DNA of 64,000 nt from Flavobacteriaceae bacterium UBA1682 (GCA_002320285.1 DCKE01000027.1:76228-140227); one strand, 5' to 3'; numbered from the stretch's first letter, positions 1-9,195 are shown. Translations and numbers: made by a program. Notes: generated by a model not told the origin, from the sequence alone.

Positions 1-765
1 GCTTCGGTAATTGAACTGATACACACCGCTACTTTGGTACACGATGATGTTGTGGACGACAGCAACAAGCGCAGAGGATTTTTCTCACTAAATGCTTTGT
101 GGAAAAATAAAATTGCCGTTTTAGTAGGAGATTATTTACTGTCTAAAGGCTTGCTCCTGTCTATTGACAATAACGATTTTGATTTATTGAAAATCATTTC
201 TGTAGCTGTTAGAGAGATGAGTGAAGGTGAATTATTGCAAATTGAAAAGGCGCGTCGATTAGATATTACCGAAGAGGTTTATTACGAGATTATTCGTCAG
301 AAAACGGCCACGCTTATCGCTGCCTGTTGTTCTTTAGGTGCAGCGTCTGTTTTGCCAGAACATTCTGAATATATCGAGAAAATGCGCAAGTTCGGAGAAT
401 TAATTGGAATGGCTTTTCAGATAAAAGATGACCTATTCGATTATACCGACGGACCCATTGGCAAACCAACCGGGATCGATATCAAAGAACAGAAAATGAC
501 CTTACCGCTGATTTACGCTCTAAATCACTCCGATAAAAAAGAAAAACGCTGGTTGATCAATTCGGTGAAAAATCACAATAAAGATAAAAAACGCGTTCGC
601 GAAGTCATCGACTTTGTAAAGCAAAAAGATGGACTGATTTACGCGGAACAAAAAATGATTGCTTTTCAAAAAGAGGCTCTTCAGCTACTGCAACCCTTCC
701 CACATTCTCCTTATAAAGAAGCTTTAATCTTGATGGTTAATTATGTAATTGAACGTAAAAAATAA
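1..765 (+). CDS. Polyprenyl diphosphate synthase, 5'-truncated by the window edge
   Basis: Trans-prenyltransferase that extends allylic diphosphates with isopentenyl diphosphate, probably making the long side chain of menaquinone or a similar lipid. The frame is open from base 1, so the gene starts upstream and about 254 codons are visible. The first aspartate-rich motif (HDDVVDDSNKRR) lies near the visible N-terminus and the second (KDDLFDY) about 130 residues later. Both are intact, so the enzyme should bind Mg-diphosphate. The order and spacing fit the octaprenyl/solanesyl synthase group, but chain length cannot be read from this fragment. Confidence 0.93.
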   Translation, partial: ASVIELIHTATLVHDDVVDDSNKRRGFFSLNALWKNKIAVLVGDYLLSKGLLLSIDNNDFDLLKIISVAVREMSEGELLQIEKARRLDITEEVYYEIIRQKTATLIAACCSLGAASVLPEHSEYIEKMRKFGELIGMAFQIKDDLFDYTDGPIGKPTGIDIKEQKMTLPLIYALNHSDKKEKRWLINSVKNHNKDKKRVREVIDFVKQKDGLIYAEQKMIAFQKEALQLLQPFPHSPYKEALILMVNYVIERKK

Positions 766-834
766 GTTTCTTTCTTTTTTTATGCAACATTTTGCTGTTT
801 TTGACGTCTAATGAGTTAACTCACACGGACAATA

Positions 835-3231
835 ATGAAGAATCAGTATTATCTCACGACCCTAATAATTTTCTTTCTTGTAGTTTTTAGCTCTAGCTTG
901 CACGCACAACCATTTTATTTTAGCGGGCAGGTTGTTGATGGTCAAAATCAAGAACCCTTAGCATTTGCTACCATTGTTTTTAATCAAAATCAACAGTGGG
1001 CTGTCATGACTGATATAGACGGGAATTTTACTTATTACGCATCTCAAGCAATTACAACAGTTAGCAGTAGTTTTATTGGCTACACCACTGTGACGGCCAC
1101 CGTGACTACCACCCAAAAAAATATTCGGATAGAGATGCAACCGAGTACTGAAAAATTGCAAGAGTTAGTAATTCCATTGTCTGAGAATCCCGCTTTTAGA
1201 ATTATGAAAAAGGTCTTGGAGAATAAGGCGAAAAATAATCCTGAAAATATCCCTGCCTTCGAGTATACCTCCTATAATAAGATGGTCATGGATATCAAGG
1301 GTCAAAATTCGGAGGATACTATTAAACTAAAAGAATTGTTTAAAGGAGCCAATCTGTTTTTAATGGAATCCGTGACCGAACGCAAATTTTTGGCGCCAGA
1401 TTGGAATGAAGAAGTCGTTAAAGCTACTCGGGTGTCGGGGCTTAAAAATCCGACATTTGCCGCCTTGGCTACGGATTTACAACCTTTTTCTTTTTACCAC
1501 GACAATATTAAATTATTCGACCTCTACTATCTTAATCCGATAACCAAAGGCAGTCTTTCCAAATACAAGTTTGTTCTGGAGGATAGCTGGAGTCAAGGTT
1601 CGGATACCATACATTTGATTTCGTATAAACCCTTGGCTAATAAAAATTTTGAAGGGCTACAAGGAGTACTGTATATCAATACCAATACCTATGCAATCCA
1701 AAATGTGATCGCGACACCTTTTGAAAAGGCGAAGATGGATATTAAAATTCAACAGCAATATGTGTTTTTGGATAATAAATATTGGTTTCCACAACAGTTG
1801 AACTATACGGTAACCATGTTGGCTTCACCTTCAGTAACCCAGAATATAGTGGTGGAAGGCAAAAGTTATATTGATGGGGTTCAATTTGACGTTCCACTAC
1901 AAAAGAGAGATTTTGGAAGAATTAGTGTGCGAATGGACGAAAATGCCTCGCAGCAAGATAGTGCTTTCTGGAGTAGATATAGAATATCATCACTCAATCC
2001 AGCAGAAATGCAAACCTATAAGTTACTTGATAGTATTGGTCATAAGTATAAGTTTGATCAGGTGCTTCATGGTTTAGATAAATTTTCAACGGGAAAAATA
2101 GGCTTTAAATACTTTGATTTAGATATTACAAAGATGTTGATTTATAACGAATTTGAAGGTTTTAGATTGGGAGTGGGGGCTTATACCAATGAAAATGTTT
2201 TTAAAAAGTTGGTTTTAGGAGGTTTTGTAGGATATGGACTAGATGATTACCGATGGAAATATGGTTTTGAGGGGCTGTATAAAGTTTCGGCTATGGACGA
2301 TTTCACTATAGGTGCAAAATATCAAAACAATCTCGTTGAGGTTGGAAATCACCGTTTCGAATATTCCGATAGACTATTTGGGGGTTGGAGGGGAATCTTG
2401 GCATATCGCATGGATAAAATAGAAGAAAGTAGTGTGACGGCGAATTTCAGAATGTTATTGTATGGCCGATGGAGGGTGTCGCTGAGTAATTCTAAAATTA
2501 CACCTTTATATGATTTTGATCAACTAGCAGCTTCCTTTAGTCCGTATACCAATACACAGTTTTCAGTCAATTTTCGATATGCCTATAAAGAGAAACTAGT
2601 CAATACGGGTAAACGAAATGTAAGTATGGGTACGCCGTATCCTGTTGTTCACTTGTCTTATTACAGAGGCCTCGACGGTTTGTTGGACGGAAGTTTAAAC
2701 TATAATAAATTTGAAGCAGCTGTAGAGCAGTCTTTCTTTGTTAAAAACTTAGGAAAAAGCACTTATAGACTAGAAGGGGGATATATAGATTCGCCTTTGC
2801 CTTATGGCTTGTTGTTTACCGGGGAGGGCAGTTACGACAAGAATTTGCCTTATCTGATCACAAATACTTTTCAAACCATGCGTCCCTACGAATTTTTATC
2901 CGATACCTATGTCAGTGTATTTACCTCCCATGAATTTGGGTCACTACTTTTTAAAAGCGGAAAATTTCAGCCTCAAATTGCGATACATAATAACCTGAGT
3001 TGGGGAAATCTAACCAGGAGCGCATCCTATTCCATGATGCCCTACCGTCAAAAAGACCAAGTATTTATCGAAACAGGATTGCAATTGGGTAATTTGATTT
3101 CGATGAATTACTTAAATATAGGGTCTTTAGGGTTAGGAATCGGAGTATTTTATCGATACGGTCCTACGGCTTATCCGGGCTTAAACGATAATGTGGCTTT
3201 AAAATTAGCTTTTAATTTTAGTGTGAAATAA
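835..3231 (+). CDS. DUF5686 family outer-membrane protein with carboxypeptidase-like regulatory domain
   Basis: A 798-residue exported protein. It has an N-terminal signal peptide ending near HAQP, then a carboxypeptidase-regulatory-like beta-sandwich (about residues 28-105, starting GQVVDGQNQEPLAFATI), then a long region rich in aromatic, alternating beta strands up to the C-terminus (NFSVK), as expected of an outer-membrane barrel. The layout matches the Bacteroidota DUF5686 family, whose function is not established. It lies between the prenyl synthase and the ECF sigma operon in the same direction, with 69 bp and 76 bp gaps. Family call is confident, role unknown. Confidence 0.85.
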   Translation: MKNQYYLTTLIIFFLVVFSSSLHAQPFYFSGQVVDGQNQEPLAFATIVFNQNQQWAVMTDIDGNFTYYASQAITTVSSSFIGYTTVTATVTTTQKNIRIEMQPSTEKLQELVIPLSENPAFRIMKKVLENKAKNNPENIPAFEYTSYNKMVMDIKGQNSEDTIKLKELFKGANLFLMESVTERKFLAPDWNEEVVKATRVSGLKNPTFAALATDLQPFSFYHDNIKLFDLYYLNPITKGSLSKYKFVLEDSWSQGSDTIHLISYKPLANKNFEGLQGVLYINTNTYAIQNVIATPFEKAKMDIKIQQQYVFLDNKYWFPQQLNYTVTMLASPSVTQNIVVEGKSYIDGVQFDVPLQKRDFGRISVRMDENASQQDSAFWSRYRISSLNPAEMQTYKLLDSIGHKYKFDQVLHGLDKFSTGKIGFKYFDLDITKMLIYNEFEGFRLGVGAYTNENVFKKLVLGGFVGYGLDDYRWKYGFEGLYKVSAMDDFTIGAKYQNNLVEVGNHRFEYSDRLFGGWRGILAYRMDKIEESSVTANFRMLLYGRWRVSLSNSKITPLYDFDQLAASFSPYTNTQFSVNFRYAYKEKLVNTGKRNVSMGTPYPVVHLSYYRGLDGLLDGSLNYNKFEAAVEQSFFVKNLGKSTYRLEGGYIDSPLPYGLLFTGEGSYDKNLPYLITNTFQTMRPYEFLSDTYVSVFTSHEFGSLLFKSGKFQPQIAIHNNLSWGNLTRSASYSMMPYRQKDQVFIETGLQLGNLISMNYLNIGSLGLGIGVFYRYGPTAYPGLNDNVALKLAFNFSVK

Positions 3232-3307
3232 TATTTGAAAAAGAAACAAATCTCGATACAACCTTTTTGCATAGTGCTACGTCTATATAATAGAAGCTAA
3301 ATATATT

Positions 3308-3880
3308 GTGAAAGTAATACCGTTAGTAAATAATCCCCTGGAATTGATTGCACTCCTGAAGAATCAAGAACGCAAGGCGCAAAGCGACGTATATCAGCTT
3401 TATGCGCCCAAGATGCTCAGTGTATGTCGTCGATATATTCGTGACACTCATAAGGCGGAACATGTTATGGTAGGAGCTTTTGTTAAGGTTTTTCAACAGA
3501 TATCCAGTTTTGAGAATAAAGGGAGTTTTGAAGGTTGGATTCGGCGTATTATGGTCAACGAGTCTCTGTCTTTTTTGAGAAGTGAAAAAGCAGTGTTTTT
3601 TATAGATGACCTGCCTTATTTAGAAGTTCATAGTGAAGAAGAACGGTATGATACCGATTTTACTCTCGAAGAAATGGAAGGTTTTATTGATCAATTACCA
3701 ATAGGTGTGCGTACGGTTTTTAATCTCTTTGTTATTGAAGGGCATAAACATGCAGAGATTGCGAAGATGCTCGGAATTCAAGAGGGAACTTCAAAATCGC
3801 AATTGGCACATGCTCGAAAAATATTACAAAAGCAATTGTTGACTAAAAATAAGGGAACATGGAGAAATGGAGTAAAATAG
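3308..3880 (+). CDS. RNA polymerase sigma factor, ECF (sigma-70) family
   Basis: A 190-residue alternative sigma factor starting at GTG. Region 2 is at about residues 25-90 (YAPKMLSVCRRYIRD, then FEGWIRRIMVNESLSFLR). Region 4 is at about 125-180, with an HTH around GHKHAEIAKMLGIQEGTSKS. It directs RNA polymerase to a regulon that cannot be read from here. The gene overlaps the next one by 22 bp, and a third gene follows 3 bp later. Such sigma factors are usually paired with a membrane anti-sigma factor, so the next gene is the candidate. Confidence 0.9.
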   Translation: MKVIPLVNNPLELIALLKNQERKAQSDVYQLYAPKMLSVCRRYIRDTHKAEHVMVGAFVKVFQQISSFENKGSFEGWIRRIMVNESLSFLRSEKAVFFIDDLPYLEVHSEEERYDTDFTLEEMEGFIDQLPIGVRTVFNLFVIEGHKHAEIAKMLGIQEGTSKSQLAHARKILQKQLLTKNKGTWRNGVK

Positions 3881-4530
3881 AAAAAAGCATTAAAGAGAAG
3901 TTTGATAATCATCTTGTGGAGCCGCCTGCGGATCTTTGGAAGAGTATTGAGGATAAATTAAATGAGTCGGAGCATAAGAACAGCAAAAAAGGCAGGTCTT
4001 CCTGGTTGATGAAGGTGGCAAGTGTGCTGCTGTTATTAGGCGGTACTTATTTCTTTTTGTTTCCTACTACTGATCGAAGTGCTGAAGTTGAGTTAGAGCA
4101 GTTGCCAGTTAGTCCACAAGAGCAAACGGTTCACCAAAGCCGCATCGAGAAAAAAGAAAGTTTTACAACTGTAACGAAAACAAAAATTCCTGAGAAATCT
4201 GTGGTAGTCATCAAACCTGTTATAGAAAAAACGCAAAGTATTGCTGCGTCAAATATTGAAAAACGAACAGAAGATAATTTAGATGAATTGCTGGGAAAGA
4301 AAGTGACAGAAAAACTATATGACTTAGATCAAGTAGCGCTATCTATACTCGATAACACCAATACGAAGAGTTTTAGTATTGATCCCAAGACTTTGCTTAA
4401 TGAAGTTGAGGGGGAATTAAAACTCGAGTATAGAGCAACGGTCTTTGATCAAATAAAGCGAAACCTAAAGGAGGCACGAACGAATTTTGCCAATAGAAAT
4501 TATGAAAAAACAACATCGTATGAGAATTAA
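3859..4530 (+). CDS. Single-pass membrane protein, candidate anti-sigma factor
   Basis: A 223-residue protein that I do not recognise by family. The N-terminal ~45 residues are charged and would be cytoplasmic. One hydrophobic segment follows at about 50-70 (WLMKVASVLLLLGGTYFFLF). The rest is a Lys/Glu-rich, low-complexity periplasmic part. The 22-bp overlap with the ECF sigma gene implies translational coupling. Topology and position resemble anti-sigma factors of Bacteroidota ECF operons, but no conserved anti-sigma zinc motif is visible, so that role is inference. Confidence 0.6.
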   Translation: MEKWSKIEKSIKEKFDNHLVEPPADLWKSIEDKLNESEHKNSKKGRSSWLMKVASVLLLLGGTYFFLFPTTDRSAEVELEQLPVSPQEQTVHQSRIEKKESFTTVTKTKIPEKSVVVIKPVIEKTQSIAASNIEKRTEDNLDELLGKKVTEKLYDLDQVALSILDNTNTKSFSIDPKTLLNEVEGELKLEYRATVFDQIKRNLKEARTNFANRNYEKTTSYEN

Positions 4531-4533
4531 AAA

Positions 4534-5613
4534 ATGGATATTATGAAAAACAAAAACTTTTATTTGATGCTTGTTGGTTGTTTGTTTTTTACAACCGTGC
4601 AGGGGCAAGAAGAAAAATTTGAATTACAAGTTCAGCAAGTGTCTCAGAATATTGAAGTAATTACTCGAGAGGAAAAGGCTGCTTTAAAAGAAAAGATCGA
4701 TCGGATTAATGATCAGCTGTCAGCTAATCGCATGTCGTACGAGGAAGCTGAAGAGGCTAAAGCTAAGATAGCAGCCGAGCATGCAAAGAATATCGAAGAC
4801 AGAATTAATCTGGAGAAAAGAGTACTCGAACAATTAGTTAAGGAAAAAGTAAGCTTAGGTTTGTCGCAGACGGACTCAAGTATTTTTAGAGATACCTTGT
4901 CAAATGAAGGAGAGGGGGTTATTCGCGCTAGGTGTGGATGGGGAATAAATACAAATATGCCAAGACCGTGGAAGCGGACGACTACTCAGCTGGTTTTTGC
5001 TATGGGACTTAATAATTTAGTCACTGATGGGGCAGTAGCTCATTCGGATTTCAGGTATTTGGGTTCACATTTTTACGAAATAGGATGGACGTATAACAGC
5101 AGATTATTTAAAGATGATAATTTGATGCATTTAAAATATGGGATATCGATGATGTATAATAATCTGAGACCAACGGATAATCGTTATTTTATAAAAGAAG
5201 GAAAAGAAACTCATTTGGAAATTTATGACAAAAACCTTAAGGAGTCGCGATTGAGAAGTTTGAATTTGGTCATACCGGTTCATTTGGAGTTTGATTTTTC
5301 GCCTACGGTGTTAAGTGCAGATGGTGTTAGGAAAATAGTTCGCAACAAAAAGGGTTTTCACGTGGGAATAGGGGGGTATGCTGGTTTTAATATAAAAACC
5401 AAACAGATTTTAAAATATAATGAAGATGGAGAAAAATACAAGATAAAGAACAAAAATGATTTTCGTACCAACGATTTTGTGTATGGTGCTAGTGCCTATG
5501 TAGGATATCGTGCTTTTAGTTTGTATTCTAAGTACGATATCAGTCCACTTTTTAAATCAAATAACATCGACCAAAACAATATTTCGTTGGGTATCCGCGC
5601 CGATTTTAATTGA
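4534..5613 (+). CDS. Secreted protein with coiled coil and probable outer-membrane barrel
   Basis: A 359-residue protein. The annotated ATG is followed three codons later by another ATG (4543) that gives a cleaner signal peptide (MKNKNFYLMLVGCLFF, cleavage after QG). Residues about 25-105 are Glu/Lys-rich heptad-like sequence, predicted coiled coil. From about 125 on there are alternating strands with conserved aromatic ends, finishing in ISLGIRADFN, typical of a small outer-membrane beta-barrel. It is the last gene of the ECF sigma operon, 3 bp after the membrane protein, followed by a terminator. It may be the envelope component regulated or sensed by that system (inference). Confidence 0.65.
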   Translation: MDIMKNKNFYLMLVGCLFFTTVQGQEEKFELQVQQVSQNIEVITREEKAALKEKIDRINDQLSANRMSYEEAEEAKAKIAAEHAKNIEDRINLEKRVLEQLVKEKVSLGLSQTDSSIFRDTLSNEGEGVIRARCGWGINTNMPRPWKRTTTQLVFAMGLNNLVTDGAVAHSDFRYLGSHFYEIGWTYNSRLFKDDNLMHLKYGISMMYNNLRPTDNRYFIKEGKETHLEIYDKNLKESRLRSLNLVIPVHLEFDFSPTVLSADGVRKIVRNKKGFHVGIGGYAGFNIKTKQILKYNEDGEKYKIKNKNDFRTNDFVYGASAYVGYRAFSLYSKYDISPLFKSNNIDQNNISLGIRADFN

Positions 5614-5623
5614 TTGTATTTTT

Positions 5624-5652
5624 AGTATAAAAAGACATAGTATAAAAAGACA
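5624..5652 (+). repeat. 15-bp-period tandem duplication
   Basis: The 14-mer AGTATAAAAAGACA occurs at 5624-5637 and again at 5639-5652. The second copy supplies the left arm of the following terminator hairpin, so the duplication has doubled that arm. Confidence 0.85.
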
Positions 5653-5669
5653 GCTGCTGCTGTCTTTTT
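5644..5669 (+). terminator. Rho-independent terminator of the ECF sigma operon
   Basis: An 11-bp stem AAAAAGACAGC / GCTGTCTTTTT with a TGCT loop and a run of T, just after the last gene of the ECF operon and before dnaG. Confidence 0.85.
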
Positions 5670-5687
5670 ACTTTTGTATTAACCTCG

Positions 5688-5695
5688 TATCTTTG
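5688..5695 (+). promoter_or_regulatory. -7 promoter box for dnaG
   Basis: TATCTTTG matches the Bacteroidota -7 consensus TAnnTTTG. It lies 23 bp upstream of the dnaG start and directly after a terminator. Confidence 0.65.
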
Positions 5696-5718
5696 TCTAC
5701 ATTAAAAAAGAAACTAAG

Positions 5719-7692
5719 ATGATTTCAAAAAGCACTATTGATACCGTTTTTGATGTTGCTCGCGTAGAGGAAGTGATTGGCGATTTTGTAAGTTTAAAAA
5801 AATCAGGAACGAATTATAAGGGACTGAGTCCTTTTGTCAGTGAGAAAACGCCATCGTTTATGGTGTCTCCTGTCAAACAGATCTGGAAGGATTTTAGCTC
5901 GGGTAAGGGCGGGAATGCAGTAGCTTTTTTAATGGAACACGAGCATTTTAGTTATCCAGAAGCCATTCGCTATTTGGCGCGGAAGTACAATATTGAAATT
6001 GAGGAAACCCAACAAACCGACGATGAAAAGGAACAACTGAATGAGAAGGAGAGTATGTTTTTGGTTTCTGAATATGCCAAAAAGTATTTCCATCAGACTT
6101 TAACAGAATCCGAAGAAGGTAAAGCTATAGGTCTTAGTTATTTTAAGGAAAGAGGATTTACTACAGATACGATTGAGCGATTCAATTTGGGATATTCTCC
6201 GGATGCTTGGGATGCCTTTACCAACGATGCTTTAGCGAAAGGATATCAACTTGAATACTTAGATAAAACCGGGCTAACCATAGTTAAGGATGATAAGAAA
6301 TTTGACCGTTTTAAAGGACGTGTAATGTTTCCTATTCAAAGTATGTCTGGGCGGGTGTTGGGATTTGGCGGAAGGATATTGACCAACGACAAAAAAGCCG
6401 CAAAATACCTCAATTCACCAGAGAGTGATATTTACCATAAAAGTAAAGTGTTGTATGGAATTTTTCATGCCAAGCAGGAAATTGCCAAACAAGACAATTG
6501 TTTTTTAGTAGAGGGATATACAGATGTTATTCAGATGTATCAGTCGGGTATTCACAATGTGGTGTCTTCTTCAGGTACCGCATTGACAGCCGATCAAATT
6601 CGGTTGATTAATCGTTTGACCAAAAATATTACCGTATTATTCGATGGGGATGCGGCAGGGCTTCGGGCTTCAATTCGCGGGATAGATTTAATTCTTGAGG
6701 CGGGGATGAATGTTCGCGTCTGTTCTTTTCCGCAAGGGGAGGATCCCGATAGTTTTGCAAGGAAAAATTCCTTAGACGAATTGCAAAGGTATTTTGAGCA
6801 AAATGCCAAGGATTTTATTCGATTTAAAGCGTCTATGTTAATGGATGAGGCTAAAGACGATCCGATCAAAAAGGCCGAGCTTATTCGAGATATGGTAAAC
6901 AGTATTTCTAGGATACCCGATGTGATTAAGCAGGAGGTCTATGTTCAAGAATGTTCCAGAATTATGGATATTTCTGAAGAAGTATTGTTTAGTACTTTGG
7001 CGCAAATTGGGAAAAAAGAAGTAGCAGATGCGAATAAAAAATTTGTAGAAGAGAAGAAAGAACTTGAGGTTGTAAGAGATATAGAAGAAGCCACAGAGAA
7101 AGTAGATATACTGCATTTTTTAGAACGCAAAATAATTGAAATACTGTTGTTGTATGGTCAACATGAAGAAGAATTTACAGATGTATTGTTGCAGACCAAT
7201 GACGACGATGAAATTGTAGAAGTAAACCACAAAGAAAAATATAAGGTATATGAACGGGTATATTTGAGTTTACAAGAGGATGAGGTGGAATTAACCAATC
7301 CTTTATTTCAAAAGATCTATACCGATATTATGGATTTTTATCACAGCAATCCAGAATGGAATTTAGAGGGGTATATCATGCGCCTGGAGCCTGATTTAGC
7401 ACAAGAGGTCACTGGAATTATCATGGAGGAGGAGCGCGATGTATTGCACCGCTGGGAAGAACAAAATATTTTTGTAAAGATGAAAGATGAAAGTATTGAA
7501 CAGTATGTTTCTGAGAACATCTTGACCTTGCGGTTATTTTTGGTCAATACGATCATTAATGAATTAAAAGAATCGCTGGTAGGTGGTGGGGATATCGATT
7601 ATTCAGAGACTTTGCTGATGGTTATGGATTACTCAAAATTAACACATAGCTTTTCCGAAAAACTCGGGCAGGTGACTTCGAGATACCGTTAG
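5719..7692 (+). CDS. dnaG: DNA primase DnaG with degenerate zinc ribbon
   Basis: Replication primase, 657 residues, that makes RNA primers for Okazaki fragments and associates with the replicative helicase. The order is an N-terminal CHC2-like zinc-ribbon region (about 1-100), the DnaG catalytic core with TOPRIM domain (about 125-400, including LVEGYTDVIQ and LFDGDAAGLRA with the metal-binding acidic residues), and a C-terminal helicase-binding region. The zinc ribbon keeps its frame (GLSPF..EKTPSF) but all four expected Cys/His ligands are replaced, by S37, V40, D58 and S61. Its stop codon overlaps that of the convergent response regulator gene. Confidence 0.96.
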   Translation: MISKSTIDTVFDVARVEEVIGDFVSLKKSGTNYKGLSPFVSEKTPSFMVSPVKQIWKDFSSGKGGNAVAFLMEHEHFSYPEAIRYLARKYNIEIEETQQTDDEKEQLNEKESMFLVSEYAKKYFHQTLTESEEGKAIGLSYFKERGFTTDTIERFNLGYSPDAWDAFTNDALAKGYQLEYLDKTGLTIVKDDKKFDRFKGRVMFPIQSMSGRVLGFGGRILTNDKKAAKYLNSPESDIYHKSKVLYGIFHAKQEIAKQDNCFLVEGYTDVIQMYQSGIHNVVSSSGTALTADQIRLINRLTKNITVLFDGDAAGLRASIRGIDLILEAGMNVRVCSFPQGEDPDSFARKNSLDELQRYFEQNAKDFIRFKASMLMDEAKDDPIKKAELIRDMVNSISRIPDVIKQEVYVQECSRIMDISEEVLFSTLAQIGKKEVADANKKFVEEKKELEVVRDIEEATEKVDILHFLERKIIEILLLYGQHEEEFTDVLLQTNDDDEIVEVNHKEKYKVYERVYLSLQEDEVELTNPLFQKIYTDIMDFYHSNPEWNLEGYIMRLEPDLAQEVTGIIMEEERDVLHRWEEQNIFVKMKDESIEQYVSENILTLRLFLVNTIINELKESLVGGGDIDYSETLLMVMDYSKLTHSFSEKLGQVTSRYR

Positions 7693-8276
7693 ATGATTCC
7701 AATTAGCAAGGCTTTCTGAACGAGTTCTAGGGTATTGTTGGCTTCAAGTTTAGAAAGTAGTCGGAGTTTATAAGTACTGATTGTTTTTTCGTTGAGATCG
7801 AGTTTGGTGCCAATCTCCTTGTTTTTCATTCCCTCTGCTAACATTTTTAAAACTTCGAGCTCCCGAGTAGACAAAATTTTAACTTTGGGAGTGTAGATGT
7901 GATGGTGCTGCCCTTGATGAAGTAAAGCCTCCATGTGTGATTCGAGATATTGTAGGCTCTCATTTTTTTCTACATACAAATCCACGCCAAACTTTAATAA
8001 AACGGTTTCGAAATAGGCGGATTGTTTAGTTGTGAAAACAACGATTTTTGAACTAGGAGCTAGCTCTCGGATGGTGTGTATATCTTTTAAGTTGTGAAAC
8101 TCCGCTATATTGATATCTAGTATGATGATATCGTAAGCTAAAGCGGCCAAAGCAGTTTTTAACTCTGAAAAACTCATGACTTCCTCGGTCAAGGTAAAAT
8201 GCACACTCTTTTCAAAATGTGTTCGAAGCCCAAGGATACATACTGGCTGACTATCAGCTACAATTACTGTTGGCAT
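7689..8276 (-). CDS. LuxR/NarL-type response regulator, orphan
   Basis: A 195-residue two-component response regulator. The receiver domain spans about 1-115: the phospho-acceptor is D54 (IIILDINI) and the conserved Lys is K104. The usual paired acidic residues at the N-terminus (DD) read D8-S9. A LuxR-type HTH occupies about 130-190 (LSTRELEVLKMLAEGMKNKEIG). No histidine kinase is adjacent. The stop codon overlaps the convergent dnaG stop by 3 bp. The target is unknown. Confidence 0.9.
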   Translation of the reverse strand: MPTVIVADSQPVCILGLRTHFEKSVHFTLTEEVMSFSELKTALAALAYDIIILDINIAEFHNLKDIHTIRELAPSSKIVVFTTKQSAYFETVLLKFGVDLYVEKNESLQYLESHMEALLHQGQHHHIYTPKVKILSTRELEVLKMLAEGMKNKEIGTKLDLNEKTISTYKLRLLSKLEANNTLELVQKALLIGII

Positions 8277-8301
8277 AACTGAATTTTTGTAAGTAATTTA
8301 T

Positions 8302-8309
8302 CAAAAATA
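8302..8309 (-). promoter_or_regulatory. -7 promoter box for the response regulator
   Basis: On the minus strand this reads TATTTTTG, fitting TAnnTTTG, 25 bp upstream of the response regulator start. Confidence 0.5.
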
Positions 8310-8345
8310 CTAAAAATTAAGCAGATAATCAGCGTATTGATTGGG

Positions 8346-9155
8346 TTATTTTTTTAGGGTTTCCGGAATAATGCATACCGGAATCGGTTTTATTTTATGT
8401 TGGTTGATGCGATTTAGTCGTTGATAAATTTCAAATACCTCTTGATCTCTTCCGGTTAAGTCGTTTGAAGTTAGGCCCTGTTCCTTGTTGTACATGGCTT
8501 TTTCGAGTTCGTCGTAGTTAGCTCCTAACTGATCTTCGTCACTGCGGTCGTCGCCAAACAGACCGTCGGTTGGTTTGGCTTGTACAATGCTAGATGGGAT
8601 GTTTAAGTGAACTCCAAGTGCGCGAACTTCTGACTTTAAAAGGTCTGCAATAGGGCTTAAATCGACTCCCCCATCACCGTATTTGGTAAAAAATCCAACT
8701 CCAAAATCTTCTATCTTGTTACCTGTACCAACTACTAGAGCGTGATTTATTCCGGCGAAATAATACAGTGTGGTCATGCGCAAGCGCGCTCGGGTATTGG
8801 CAAGAGTGAGGCGTAATATTTCTGTGTTAGCGTTTTCCTGAGGTACCGCCTTTTGGAAAAGATCAAAGGTCTCCGTCAAATCAGCTAGCGCAGCGTGGGT
8901 ATTTTTAAAATTATTTCCCAAAAAATTTAGTTGCTCTTGACCTCGAGATACTTGGCTCGGCGCCTGATGTATCGGCATTTCAATACATAATGTTGGCAGT
9001 CCGGTCATGGCGCATAACGTAGAAGTAACCGCAGAATCGATCCCGCCGGAAATGCCAATCACGAATCCTTTAACACCCGCTTCTTCAGCATAGTTTTTTA
9101 ACCAGAGTACAATGTGTTCAGCAACCGCCTTAGCATTAAAAATTGGAGTTTTCAT
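8346..9155 (-). CDS. nadE: NAD(+) synthase, ammonia-dependent
   Basis: Final step of NAD biosynthesis: ATP-dependent amidation of nicotinate adenine dinucleotide. The protein has 269 residues from the ATG (MKTPIF). A TTG five codons upstream is possible but less likely. The PP-loop ATP motif ISGGIDSA is near residue 40. NADxx contacts such as GTGNKIEDFGVGFFTKYGDGG follow at about 160. There is no glutaminase (nitrilase) domain, so the nitrogen donor should be ammonia. It is divergent from gldB, with a 74-bp shared intergenic region, the usual neighbourhood of gldB in Flavobacteriia. Confidence 0.95.
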   Translation of the reverse strand: MKTPIFNAKAVAEHIVLWLKNYAEEAGVKGFVIGISGGIDSAVTSTLCAMTGLPTLCIEMPIHQAPSQVSRGQEQLNFLGNNFKNTHAALADLTETFDLFQKAVPQENANTEILRLTLANTRARLRMTTLYYFAGINHALVVGTGNKIEDFGVGFFTKYGDGGVDLSPIADLLKSEVRALGVHLNIPSSIVQAKPTDGLFGDDRSDEDQLGANYDELEKAMYNKEQGLTSNDLTGRDQEVFEIYQRLNRINQHKIKPIPVCIIPETLKK

Positions 9156-9187
9156 GTGGAAAGAGATCAATAATTAAGATTCTATGT

Positions 9188-9195
9188 TATATTTG
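9188..9195 (+). promoter_or_regulatory. -7 promoter box for gldB-gldC
   Basis: TATATTTG matches TAnnTTTG, 34 bp upstream of the gldB start, in the nadE/gldB divergent region. Confidence 0.65.
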
